Shown in pieces: positions 12,340 through 23,466 of a DNA stretch of 64,000 nt (the stretch's first letter is position 1; every line of letters begins with the position of its first letter). This DNA is from Immersiella caudata (Eukaryota; Ascomycota; Sordariomycetes; Sordariales; Lasiosphaeriaceae). Location of the stretch: the NCBI GenBank assembly GCA_030512335.1, contig JAULSU010000006.1:2852001-2916000 (forward strand), written 5' to 3'. The notes under the pieces are model-generated. The model did not search any database. It saw nothing but the letters and a program-made list of their open reading frames with translations, and was not told the origin of the DNA. A program made the position numbers and the translations under genes.

Positions 12340-15300
12340 TTAGCGTGCGCCTGTCTGCATTCTCAGCATCTCGCTTTGATAGCGGAGCTTGAAGCCGTTG
12401 CAAAGCGCCCTCATATCGGGATATTGGCTCTTCAGGAGCTCGTATGCGTGCGGGACCACCCGAACAGGCCATGACACCACCTTCGAAGTGGGGCTCGCCT
12501 TGAAGCAGAGATAGAAGTACCCGGGGTGTTTTGTGTCCAGGCAGAAGAAATATGCGGACCGGTTGGGGTTTGCATCAATGAACACGGTGAGGAATCTCTC
12601 TGGAGTTTGTGTTAGTTGTGGTGGCTGGAAGCACTGGACAGCTGTGCAAAAAAACTTACCGAGATCTGCGCGAGACTCTGCCCGGAACTTGTCGTGCCTC
12701 ATGAGCTCATCTACCTTCTTCGCCATGGCCTTCACGTGGTCGACGATCAGTTCGTCCAGATCCGAGTAGTTGTATTTGCCACCGACTCGGAGCACACGGC
12801 CCACCGAGAACTCGTTCTCCTTCTGGAGCTCCAGCACATCAACGTGTTGGTACACACCATCCGCAACCTTCCATGTCACGGCCAGATGGTCGTTGCCCTT
12901 CGAAGATGGCCGGATGACTACCTCGCCCGCTGGCTGTCCACCCAAGTACTCTTCGGCCTGGGTGCTATTGAAAGGCTTGAACAGAGGGTGTTTGATGACC
13001 CTCTGGGTACGCCCTGTGACTTTGTCCTTCTCCCGCAACTCTTCCCTATCTTGGTCTTCCTGGCGGTAGTCCCACTGCCCGCGGTCGTGGTCAAAGTGTT
13101 TTCGGTATGGCCGACGCAACTCTTCCTCTCTCATGGTAAGCTTGCACATGAACTCTTTCCGGTTTATATCGATGAGTTTGGCCTGAACCGTCTGGTTGTT
13201 TTGTAGGACGTCCTTGAGGGAGTGACGGTGCGACACTTCATGAGCCTCGATCCGACCCTCGATGCCGCAGTCGAGCTTGACAATAGCAAAATCATCTTTG
13301 GCAACGCGCACGTTGACCGGGATGATCATTCCCTCGCAGAGAGAGTCTCTCGTCTCCCCGGTAAACATGGTGAAAATCTGGTCCGAAGGGAGCGAAGAAA
13401 AGTTCTTTCGGAGCTCTTCGTATGGAACCTGCAACTCGGCGCGAATCGTCTCGAGCGTAGCGCGCTTGCGCTGTGTGTACTCACGCTCCAACTGCTCTGC
13501 ATACTCCTCAAGAATGAGCTCATTGACCTTCTCCTGTTCTTCTTCCTTGAACAGCTTGCGCACGATGGCGCCGGCGCCGTTCTCATCCACCTCGGCCTTG
13601 ACGTCTTCCTCGTCCAAGCCCAGGGCATCTGCCGCCACCTTTCGGGCGAGGTCATAGTCCTCGGGGTGGATACGCGTGTTGTCAAGCGGGTCCGACTCAG
13701 GATTAGTGGTGTCGTACTCGATGAACAAAAAGCTGGCACAATTGTTCCATACGCGAGGGCCTAGAACAGGAAGCTTGTGCCGTTCCGGATCACCGACGAG
13801 CTCATCGCGGGACGTCACGACGCCACCGTTGGCGTTGATGCCTTTGATGAGCAAGCTGGCCTTGCGGGGGCCGAGACCGGCAACGTACGGAAGAAGACAT
13901 GCCGTATACGCATCTCCCACGGCATCGTTAATGTCCACACCCACCAGGTTGACCATATCAACCATGGCTGTCTCGAGATGCTTGTAGAGCTTATCTTGAG
14001 GAAGGAAACGCTGGTAGGGGTGGATCAGGAGCGAAGTGACATCCTTACCCAACGCAGCGTACTCTTTCATTGGGTTTTGCATATATCTGGCGAGGGCGAT
14101 ACAGTACCGAGTAAGCGAGTTGAGCGTCGGGTGTTCCGCAACGGCGCGGGGGCTGTCCTGGTACAGTCTCGCCACCTCGTCGTTGACGATGATGACCTCA
14201 AGCAGGTCGCTCCGGTACTCGTTCGTGTCGGGGTCATCGTACTCGGGGCCCATGAGATTTTTCTCGCTAATGAGACCCTCGACGTCCTTGATCAGCCGGT
14301 TTGTGTCCGCAGAGGATCCGGAGATGCCAATCATATCGGGCCGCCTCCGCCTGACGAGCTCGGCAAAGGCGTCGCGTTGGTTTTCGTCACGTCCGAGATT
14401 AACAAACTTGCCATGCTCCAACACTCTGCCATCCTCCTCAACCCAAGTCCAGCAGACGGGGTCGCGGTTAGGGTCGCCCATGCCGTTGGACATCGTCAGC
14501 ACACGGGGCATCGTGCCCAGCATCATTCCCTTGGGCTTCAAAGGAGCTTGGTCGAGCCTCTTGAAGTATTCCTCCCGACACGTCTTGAGCAGCTCTTCCT
14601 GACAAGCCGTTCGAAGAGAATCTTTGACGCCCTTTGTGATGACCTTTTCAAGCCTATTAAAAGCATAGTCGAGTACCTTTTGCCTCTCCCCGTTCCAAGC
14701 ATCAGCGAGATCGCTGAAGTTGTCCGAGGCAAACTCGCTGTACAGTTGCCGTCTGAATTCGCGCTCGTTCTCAAGCGTGAGCTGGACTTCGACCAGACCC
14801 TCCTCTTCAGCTTTCATCATCTTGAGGAAGATTTCCGGACGCACTGCTAAATCCCTGATGGTTTGATTGACAAGATACTTGATCTCGTAGTAGGGATGCG
14901 ACTCGTCGATCCTGCGTAGCCCTTTTTCTGTTCGGCGGCAGCTTACCCAACCCATCTGGTAATAGTTGATTCGGAAGTGCTTCCGCATTCGCGGGCTGAC
15001 AAACAGCTGCTCAGCGTACATCTGCCGAGCTGCGCTGATGACCTGGTCGCCAGTGGGGAAGTCGCCGTCCGCTAAGCTGTCTGCAAGATCCATGGGCAAC
15101 TTAGAGTCGTCGTCCGATGAGACCTTCTTACCCTCGCGGAGAGCGTTCTGGGCCAGACGGTCGGGAGAGATACCGAACGCCCGTACGAAATTGTAGGCTT
15201 TCGACTTCCTAATTCGCTCGAAGACGGCCGACTTGGCTCCAGGCCGCTTCACCTCTCTACCACCGTTGCCCATGGCGGCTATGTCTTTGAGCTGGGCAGA

Positions 15301-16774
15301 GTACTCGAAGTTGAGGTAGTCCTGCAGATCCTGGAGCTCTTCCATGGTTGCTGCGTGGCGTGTCATGTCTTCCAGTATGGGATCCTCGACGCCCGCCTCC
15401 TCTTTGAGCTTCTTGTAAGAGCTTTCGAGAGAGTTTCTCTTTTCAACCAGGGATCGGAATTTGATGTCGAGTTCGAGGATTCGCCACAGGTCATCCTGGG
15501 TGAGGAGCTTCTCGGCGTCGACGGTGTATTCGGGAGCGTCTGGGTCATCGCGACTGTTCTGAGCCCTGACTTTCTTCGCATGAATGAGGTAGTCTCTCCG
15601 GTGCTGGAAGACATAAGGGACCTCAACACCCTCAACAATGAAGAACTCGAGGACTTTGCCAATCGCCTTGGTGAACGGACTGTGGAGGTCGCCGTGAAGC
15701 TGCTTTTTCGGCCACATGAGGTTGGTGATCCATCGTGTCTCCTCTCTGAAGTGATCGGACGAGAAGTTGAGGTTCTTGAACGGTTTCCGGTCTAGCTGGA
15801 AACGCTCTGGCTCGTCATTGATGCGGATCTCGTTATCTTCGTCGGTAAGCAGCTTTTCGGTGAGTTGCGACGGTTCGAACACATCCTTAAGCTCGATGGC
15901 TTGTTCTTCCCGTTGCCGGTCCTCTTCCTCCTCCTCCATCTGCAGAGCCCAGTCATACTCTTCACCATCACCGAAAATAGCTGCCATGTCGTCAAGGGCA
16001 TCTTTGTCCAGGCCTGCGGTATCGACCCCCAGACCTCTATCTTTAGGACGCGCCACCTCCAAGTCCTCCTGGCGCTGGATTCGCTCCTCGTCATCCTCCG
16101 GGTAGTCCTCCTCGATGAAGTCGTCGAATTCATCGACGTTTGCCCGATGGCCAGACCGTCCGTAGGGTCTCTCATCGGCCGCCTCTTCATCGTCGTCGGA
16201 GAATATCTCGGCAAGACCCGGACGCTCATTCCGGCGATCTTCATCCCTGTGGCCTCGCTTCAATCTTTTGAACTTGGTCTGCTGAAGATCACAAAGATGT
16301 TAGCGACCAGCAAGGCGCGAGCGAGTCATACACACCTGTGTCTGTGACTTCCGCTCCCACTCCGGAATAGTTTCACCGATCAGGTCAAGATCGTCCTCAT
16401 CGAGCTGTTCTTCCTCTTCCCGCTCAGCGCGACGGCGCTTTTTCTTCCTGCGACGTTCGCGATCGTCTGAATCGCCCCCTTCGTCGTCGTCCTCATCTTC
16501 GACGATGAATCCTTCTCGGATCTATACAGCAAGCAAGCAATCAGCAAAGCGGCGGCGTGGCAGCGCAATTTCTTGAGATAATGCGCACCCGTCTTGCTTC
16601 TTCTTCATCCTCGTCGTCCTCATCTTCTTCGCTTGAATCATCCGCCACTGGCTCCTTGTTTTTTCTGCGCGGCTTGTCGTTATCCTCATCCTCATCCCCA
16701 TCGAACGACTCATCATCTTCCTCGTCGTCGAGCATCGCCTCCCCATCAATCAGATCCCGCATGCTGTTGCTCAT
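12340..16774 (-). CDS. spt6: Transcription elongation factor and histone chaperone Spt6
   Basis: Four exons are proposed: 16774-16589, 16521-16336, 16278-12660 and 12599-12340, about 1416 aa, a normal length for fungal Spt6. The first 300 residues are very acidic, with KKRRR-type basic clusters. The Tex-like core follows, with a YqgF-like domain near 720-830 and a helix-hairpin-helix near 915 (YVAGLGPRKASLLIKGINA). An S1 domain lies at about 1102-1178 and tandem SH2 domains fill the C-terminus from about 1220. Spt6 travels with RNA polymerase II, reassembles nucleosomes and binds the phosphorylated Rpb1 linker through the SH2 pair. The last intron (12659-12600, 60 nt) is stop-free and of length 3n, so the genomic frame reads straight through; removing it restores the conserved ADLERFLTVFIDANPNRS. 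The exon 3 acceptor could be 3 nt earlier (CAGCAG). Confidence 0.96.
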
Positions 16775-19171
16775 CGTGGCTGCCTATTTCGCGGGGCACA
16801 GGTTGGAGGTTACGAGTGTTTGTTGCTCGCGACTCGGGTTGCGCGCTGAAAACGACTACTTCTGCGAACAAAGGTAGCAAAAGTATGATGAAGGAGGGAA
16901 GAAGTTAAGAGAGCGCGCCCCAATCGCGAAAGGTTGTGTGATCAAAGGGCAGTGGAGCTGGCCGAAAGTTATCCTTGTGAGGCGCCCGGATGCTCAAAGG
17001 TCTTCGAATTTTTGATGAAAGGCAGCACGTCCCCCCCAATTGCGCCACGTGCCACACCAACGCGTTCAGCCTCGCGCGCAGGCTGCTACGCCAAGATCTG
17101 CAGCTTGGTCCGTGCGCTAATTTTTGGAGACCAGGTCTTATGATGGGATGGAATTCTCGAAGCTCTGTCAAGCTTCTGATCGACATCTTGACACGCAGAC
17201 GAGATCTCTTTCCATACATCACTGTTCTCAACTTTGCTATGCCGCACATATCATGTTTTCTGATTACAGGTTTCCATTTTACCGTTGTCGTCATACGAAA
17301 TAAGGCCGACTTTATGCCTTTCCCGTCTTGCACCTGAGCAAGCACAGTCTTTGCCTTACAAGCCACTCTTGCCGCAAGTTGCTCTTGTGATTTTACCGCA
17401 GCTTGGCGACTGCGTCGATGAGCTGCAAGTTGCTCTCCACCTTGCGGGCTCGAGGTGTCTCCGGCGTGCCGTCAAAGAAGACCCGGGGTGACTGGGAAGG
17501 TCCTTGCTCCTGGGAGCAAGCAAAAGGGAAGAGACCGCCTTAGGAACGGGACCGCGTCGCGTTTGCCACATTTGATGGCGGAACGGGCGCAACTGGATTT
17601 GTGCATTTTCCAAATGTTGATCGCTGGCGGCTATACGCCAAACGGTAAACCGTATGGTTGTGCTGGGTGCGGTGGCTTGCCCGGCGCTTGGAGGCCGTGG
17701 GGGACGACGAACGCTCTCGTGCTACATTGTCGAAACTACCAAATCATGGCGACTTCGACGTTGCCTTGCTCCAATCCCCAACCTGGTCGATCCATCGTTC
17801 GCACAGGACTGGATACAGCAATATTGTTGCACCCGGGCGAGCTGCAGCCCGCGCTTCAATCTCTTTCAGTCGACAGGCCATTGGCGGCTCGTAATGGTTG
17901 GCGCATGCTCACATGAGACGCAGGCTTGTTTTGCCATAGTTGGTGCTTTAACCTCCAGTCTCCCCCTATTGTCTGGGCATGTTCCTGAGATGCTTCGGTG
18001 CCGCCGCTGGGGGCATGCTCCTGATAAATCTAACTGCCACAACGCTCCGATACCCGATGAATGAGATGTGATTCAGAAAGCTAGCTTTGTTTGCTGCGTT
18101 GTCACTGCGCTCGTCTCGCCAAAACAGCCCAGGAGGACTGCTGGGTTGGACTGACGAGACGGCCTGGATGTGTAACTCCCGCTTGCCCCTCGATTCTCCC
18201 CACATTCGAGCTCTGGCCCCACCGTGTCGAATGTTCACTCTCTCTACTGTGCCCAAAGCGTCTGCGAAGCCTCAGATAATTCCCAAAGCGCCAGGGAACA
18301 GGAAAGTGTCTCTTTCGTGACCGAACTCGTTTTCAGAGGATATCCTGCAAAATATAGAATTAGATTGTGCTCCTAGATTGTCGGGCGTGGTGGACGGCTC
18401 TTGACGCCCAACATCAAGTTCAAGCTGCCAAATGCCTGACTGGACTTGGCCAGTGCAGACATGGATTGCACACTGGGTCTGGAGACCAGGCAAGCCCAAT
18501 CCTTGCAGCAAGAAGCGCATGCCCTTGCAATCAGGAACACCCCTCCTTTGTGCCATGTTCTCCTCTTGCAGCAAGCACCGACCTCCCCACACTGACTGAT
18601 CAAGATCCGCGAGGGCTGCCAGCAGCATCATCTTGCCCAGAAATTCCCGGAGGTGAACCTTATCTCTCTTCCTGTACTTGTTCAATAACCTTTTGACTCG
18701 CGGCCGTTCATCTGTTTTAAGCATATTTCCCCGCGATACCCAGCCCCCAGTTGCAACCGTCGTGGGCACGCCCGGGGCTTGATAAGAACGCGTTCCGTCC
18801 GAAGTTGCTCTTCGCCCGACTTCCATCGTTCGACACGCGAGATCGTCACCGCCTCTCCATTTGCAAGACCGCGGCATTTGGACAGCAACATATCTTGTTG
18901 AGCAACCAGTGTTACGTCTTTGCATCAAGCGCAGAACGCTGGTACTTCCACGGCTCGACAGGTTCATTGTAACATTGCCCCGGGACTGAACAGTACCCCT
19001 GACCGCCCTCGCAACCTGAGGGAGACCCTCACAGCCGCCCGGCATCCTATCGACGGATGCGATTCGCTGCGTTAGCAAAGACATAGCACACCAGACCTAA
19101 CGGGTCTTCCCCATACTCCAAAGTTCTGGACGACTTGGACGCACCGAACTTACACCTCCAGATTCGCGACG
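16775..19171. promoter_or_regulatory. Divergent intergenic region between spt6 and ste7
   Basis: These 2.4 kb lie between two divergently transcribed genes and must hold both promoters and 5' UTRs. A minus-strand frame of 270 codons at 18272-19084 has no recognisable domain and overlaps the ste7 promoter, so I do not call it. No repeat or RNA gene was seen. Confidence 0.55.
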
Positions 19172-20887
19172 ATGGCCGACGGATTCGCCCCGCGCTCTAT
19201 GAAGCGCAAGAACGTCAAGGGCCTTGCCTTGACGCCTGCCGCTCCGAAGCCTCCCCCGACCGCCGAGAACGCCAACCTGGGGCCTGCCCCAGGACAGAAA
19301 GATGATAATGCGGCCCAGCTGGAAATCGGTATCGAATTCAATCTGGACCTGAGGCCTGAAGACTTGGAAATAATCAAGGACTTGGGTGCTGGCAATGGCG
19401 GGACAGTCAGCAAGGTCAAACACATTCCCACAAATACTGTGATGGCGCGCAAGGTATGTCATTGGCCCTACGAGTGCTGTCCTCTGGGCTGGCTTTTGTT
19501 TCCCTGGGGCAGCTCCTAACTACGTACCAGATCATCCACGTCGAGGCGAAGAGAGAGATGCGCAAGCGCATCGTTCGCGAGCTCCAGATCATGCACGGCT
19601 GCCACTCAGACTACATCGTCACCTTCTATGGCGCATTTCTCAACGACAACAATGACGTGATTATGTGCATGGAGTACATGGATGTTGGGTATGCTACTCA
19701 GTTCTGGGCCTCCAGCGTTTGCTTCTTCTGACGGTTACGTAGTTCACTAGACCGAGTCTCGCGAGTCTTCGGACCCGTTCGTGTTGACGTCTTGGGAAAG
19801 ATCGCCGAGGCGACACTTGGCGGCCTGACGTACCTCTACTCTAAGCATCATATTATGCACCGAGATATCAAGCCCTCCAACATCCTAGTGAATTCCAAAG
19901 GCTCGATCAAACTTTGCGACTTCGGCGTCTCCGGAGAGTTGATCAACTCTATCGCCGACACCTTCGTTGGCACATCGACCTACATGGCCCCGGAGAGAAT
20001 CCAGGGCGAGAAGTACACGGTTAAGTCGGATGTGTGGAGCTTTGGTCTGTCGATTATGGAACTGGCCATCGGAAAATTCCCGTTCGCTGCGAGCGAGCAG
20101 TTGTCAGATGCCGAGAGCGCCCCTGCTGGGATTCTTGATCTGCTTCAGCAAATTGTGCATGAGCCAGCGCCCAGGCTACCCAAGAGCGATGCGTTCCCAC
20201 AGATCTTGGACGACATGATTCAAAAGTGCTTGTACAAGCAGCCCGACAAGCGACCAACTCCTCAAGAGCTTTTCGTGAGTGCCCCCCCTGGTTAGCTGTT
20301 GCACCTGTTCTGACAAACCGTAGGATCGCGACCCGTTTGTGCAAGCCGCCAAGAGGACACCAGTCGATTTGAAAGAGTGGGCGTGCGGGTTGATGGACCG
20401 GGATAATCGAAAGTCCCATCTCGCACCTCAGCTTTCTCCAGCGACACAGGAACTCTTGCGGTCAACCGATTCACCCACATATCTAACTCAAACAGAACAA
20501 ACTCCCACTTCAGGTGAGATACCCATTTTGGGGACTTTGGTGTCACCTCGTGACCAATATGGCAGCGTTCCGTCACGATCCCCGATCCGCGGACCAGGCG
20601 AGCCTAGCCGCCCAAGTGGACCGCCTGTACATTCGGGATTGGGACCACGAGTAACGGCAGCGAGCTCGGCCCCCCGGTACGGGCAGCACGCCCCGGCGGA
20701 AGATCGCCCCGTGGGCGCTTCGAATTCGCAGAACGCAGGTAGACATGTGTTCTCCCTACCGATGCGGCCAGCCCCTCCCGGGCCCCTTCCTCCGCCGCCT
20801 TCAAGACGGCAAGGGTCTAGTGACGAAGCGAAAAGGGACACTCGGCGGCAAGCGACTATTTCTTCGACGTCAAACGGGACATATTGA
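19172..20887 (+). CDS. ste7: MAP kinase kinase of the Ste7/MEK-2/Mst7 family
   Basis: Four exons are proposed: 19172-19453, 19531-19688, 19743-20274 and 20324-20887, giving 511 aa. The N-terminus holds a MAPK-docking motif KRKNVKGLAL (residues 11-20), as in Ste7 and Mst7. Kinase landmarks are the glycine loop GAGNGG, the catalytic lysine K94 in MARKIIH (intron 1 falls just after this codon), HRDIKPSN with D188, and DFGVSG with D206. The activation loop is SIADT with S216 and T220, fitting the MAPKK S-x-A-x-S/T phosphorylation rule. APE is present as APERIQG. In relatives this enzyme is activated by the Ste11 MAPKKK and phosphorylates the Fus3/Kss1-type MAPK that governs mating, hyphal fusion and infection structures. 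The last 110 residues are a Pro/Ser-rich tail of unknown role. Confidence 0.95.
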
Positions 20888-21501
20888 TTGTGCGTCTGCC
20901 ACGGCAGGATAGACTCGTACGGGGAGTTGTTTCCTTGCATTAAAATATCAGTCATATCCCAACATAAAATATTTCATTCTGAGCTTGTTCTATATTTTTC
21001 TTCGATCTCCCCTTCCGGTCCCCACGGCAACGATGCTGACACTTCCCACACCCGGTTTCCCGCATCCGTCACTGTGCGTTTTATTTCTGGTCTTTGAGCG
21101 CTCATTCGCTCTTGGTCATCTGCAGCATTTATTGGGCGTCATGTCGAGCATCGTGTCACAGTCTCAACATCGATACTGATCTTCTCTCTGCTCTACGAGC
21201 TACGCTTCGTCCTGAGATACCCGACAACAATCAATACCAAAACAGATAACATCCGGCCTCCCGAAATTGAGAAAATTTTGGCGCCTTTTGGGCTGTGGGT
21301 TTACCCGTCGTGGAGCAGGTGGTTTGGATGCCCTGTTCGCTTGGGTGTCTTCTTGTGTACCTCGGCTACATACCTTGTTCGAAGGTCATCAAGGCAGGCA
21401 ATAGGGAGGATAGCAAGGAAGGATTGGTTGTCCGTTTTGATGGCACATATTCTACCTAGATGAGCATCGAGTGGTTGTCTGACTTTTGACTCTCGATCCG
21501 T
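20888..21501. other. Convergent 3' region between ste7 and the HAD hydrolase
   Basis: These 614 bp lie between two stop codons facing each other. They are somewhat AT-richer than the flanking genes and should hold both 3' UTRs. No gene was recognised. Confidence 0.5.
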
Positions 21502-22923
21502 TTACAGCAGTCCCTTTTCAAGGACGTCTATCAACTCGTCCAGCCGAGAGATGACTAAATCTGTGTGTTCGTGGTCGGCGAGGTGGCGGTTTACATCATT
21601 TACCAAAAGGACCGTCTTAGCTCCGGCTCGCCGGCCCGCACTCATATCGTCCAGGCTGTCTCCGACCATAATAATTGAGCTTGCGTCGGCAACCTCCTCT
21701 CCCTGCTCTGTGGGTACAAGCCCATCAGCGGCGTTTTTCTCTGTCACGGCTGGCCGAGCCGATTCTAGCTCTTCGGATGCGGGTACGCCCGCCTCGCCGG
21801 TGCTAGGTCGCACTAGTCCCCAGCTGCGCGCGATGTGTAGGATTCCTGCAGGATCTGGCTTCGGAGGGCGGAAGTCGCGGGTTACGATGGGCGCAAAGAC
21901 CGAACCAGTCAGGAACTTTGAGAGAAGGTTGTTGACGGGAGCGTCGAAGTTGCGAGTGCAGATTCCTTTTCGTATGCTGCAGGAGTCAAGATAGGTCATC
22001 AGTTGGACTAGGCCGGGTTGGGCCACTTGGGTGGCCATTCTGGGGGCTGTTAGTGCATCTGAAGAGTTAAAGGGAGGATATGGCTGGTGATTGAGAAAGC
22101 CATGGATGGGTTACGAGGGGTTCCGAGAAGGATGAGAGGTTGTGGAAGAAGCGTCTTTTCAGGGCATAAGGAGGCTGTAGCCGGGTTGTAGCCGGGTTAG
22201 AGGGGGGTTATTAAGAGTGCAAGGAAGGGATTATTGGAAGGTTGGTAAGGGTTTAAACAGGGTTCTTAAGGGGCTTTCAAGAGGTTAACAGAAGGATTGT
22301 GAACGCTTTAGACGTGGGCTCGAACCGGATTGTTGGAGGTTTTGGAGAAGGCTTGGTGGAGTGTGGAAGTGGGTGTACGTACGCCGTCCGCTCTATATTA
22401 CGGATCAGTTCCATGGCTCGGTGCTGGTCCTCCTGTGTTGGCAGGGAATAGACATGGTCGAGGATATCCTGGGATTTGGGAATCCCGAGTGCAGAGCGCA
22501 TCTCGGCGAACATATAGTTTTGGGGCTCACTGCCAAAAGGGCAGGTTAGTACCTATGCGATGTGGAATTCGGTGTACCAGTTGACAATTCTCCTCCCTGC
22601 TCGTTGTCTCATGAGAGGGACCTCGTATGTACTCAATGAGTAGGTACGGGTCCGTGGCGTTGCCATATGTGCGATCCCCGACTTACACCCCCTCGGGTTG
22701 CGCCTGGCAGAAGTCGAAGGCGTTTTCCCACAAGCAGGCCCCGTCGAAAGAAGCAGAATGATAACTTGACTCACCACAGCGTGCCATCGACATCGAAGAC
22801 AATCCCCTCGAGTTTGCGCCCCTGAACCGTTGTCTTCGCGGGATTGCCCAGCGGTGCGAACCGCCAGGTCCGTGTGCTTGTCGAAGTCATTCTGCAGGCG
22901 ACCCAAAGGCGTCTGCTACGCAT
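21502..22923 (-). CDS. HAD-superfamily hydrolase (phosphatase-like)
   Basis: Three exons are proposed: 22923-22775, 22529-22383 and 22039-21502, giving 277 aa. All four HAD motifs fall in place after splicing. Motif I is GIVFDVDGTLCEPQNYMF, split by intron 1 inside the cysteine codon. Motif II is GICTRNFDAPV, the motif III lysine is in KPDPAGIL, and motif IV is IIMVGDSLDDMSAGRRAG. The nucleophile is the first Asp of DVDGT. About 45 residues of Ser/Glu/Ala-rich sequence sit between motifs III and IV. The first 25 residues are Arg/Ser/Thr-rich without acids, which fits a mitochondrial presequence, though Met12 could be the start. The introns are long for this window (245 and 343 nt), and the second contains an 11-bp tandem duplication. 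The substrate is unknown. Confidence 0.88.
22176..22197 (+). repeat. 11-bp tandem duplication inside an intron
   Basis: TGTAGCCGGGT is repeated twice head to tail within the 343-nt second intron of the HAD hydrolase gene, next to further GGTT-rich sequence. Confidence 0.8.
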
Positions 22924-23466
22924 GACGAAAGAATTTTTGTGAGCTTCACTCCTCGAAGAAGAAATGGTTTAGCGAAAGAAGCACCTCTGAATATGGACGT
23001 TGAGAACTATTATCCCTGAGCCAGAGAGCATAAATTCCGTCAGATAAGGCAGGATGTGTCATGTACCTTCAACCTCCTGGTTGTTGCTCGTCGTCCCTCC
23101 ACAGAAGTACGTCGCAGGATGTCAGCTTGCAGCGGATGGGCGCACCGTTCGGAGCTTATCGAGGCCCCGCAGCGCCAGAATACTTACAGTAACGCCCCGC
23201 CCGAACGGGAAAGCGCGCCTTTATCTTGGGTTCCCGCACTGCCAAGAGCGAACCGAGTTCGCTGCAACCTCGCGGCTTTGATTTCTTGGACAACTCCAAG
23301 TTTCCAACTGGCACCTAAGGCTTGCACCCGTGAGCCCTCTTTTCCCCGTCCTCGCGACTCAGAGTGGTCCAGCGTTTTGCAACCATTATCTCCAACCTCA
23401 CCAATCGCTCCCAGCGAGCTTCCGATCGAACATGCGCTGCAGTGGTAGAAGCTCGCCCGGCTTGCC
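22924..23466. promoter_or_regulatory. Divergent promoter between the HAD hydrolase and the Bre4-like gene
   Basis: These 543 bp lie between two divergent start codons and should contain both promoters. No RNA gene or repeat was recognised. Confidence 0.55.

Noticed and set aside
18272..19084. Minus-strand frame of 270 codons upstream of ste7
   Set aside because: No recognisable domain, scattered Cys/Arg-rich composition, and it occupies the ste7 promoter.
22290..22340. Minus-strand GGTTCGAGCC inside the HAD intron as a tRNA B box
   Set aside because: No matching T-stem or acceptor stem.
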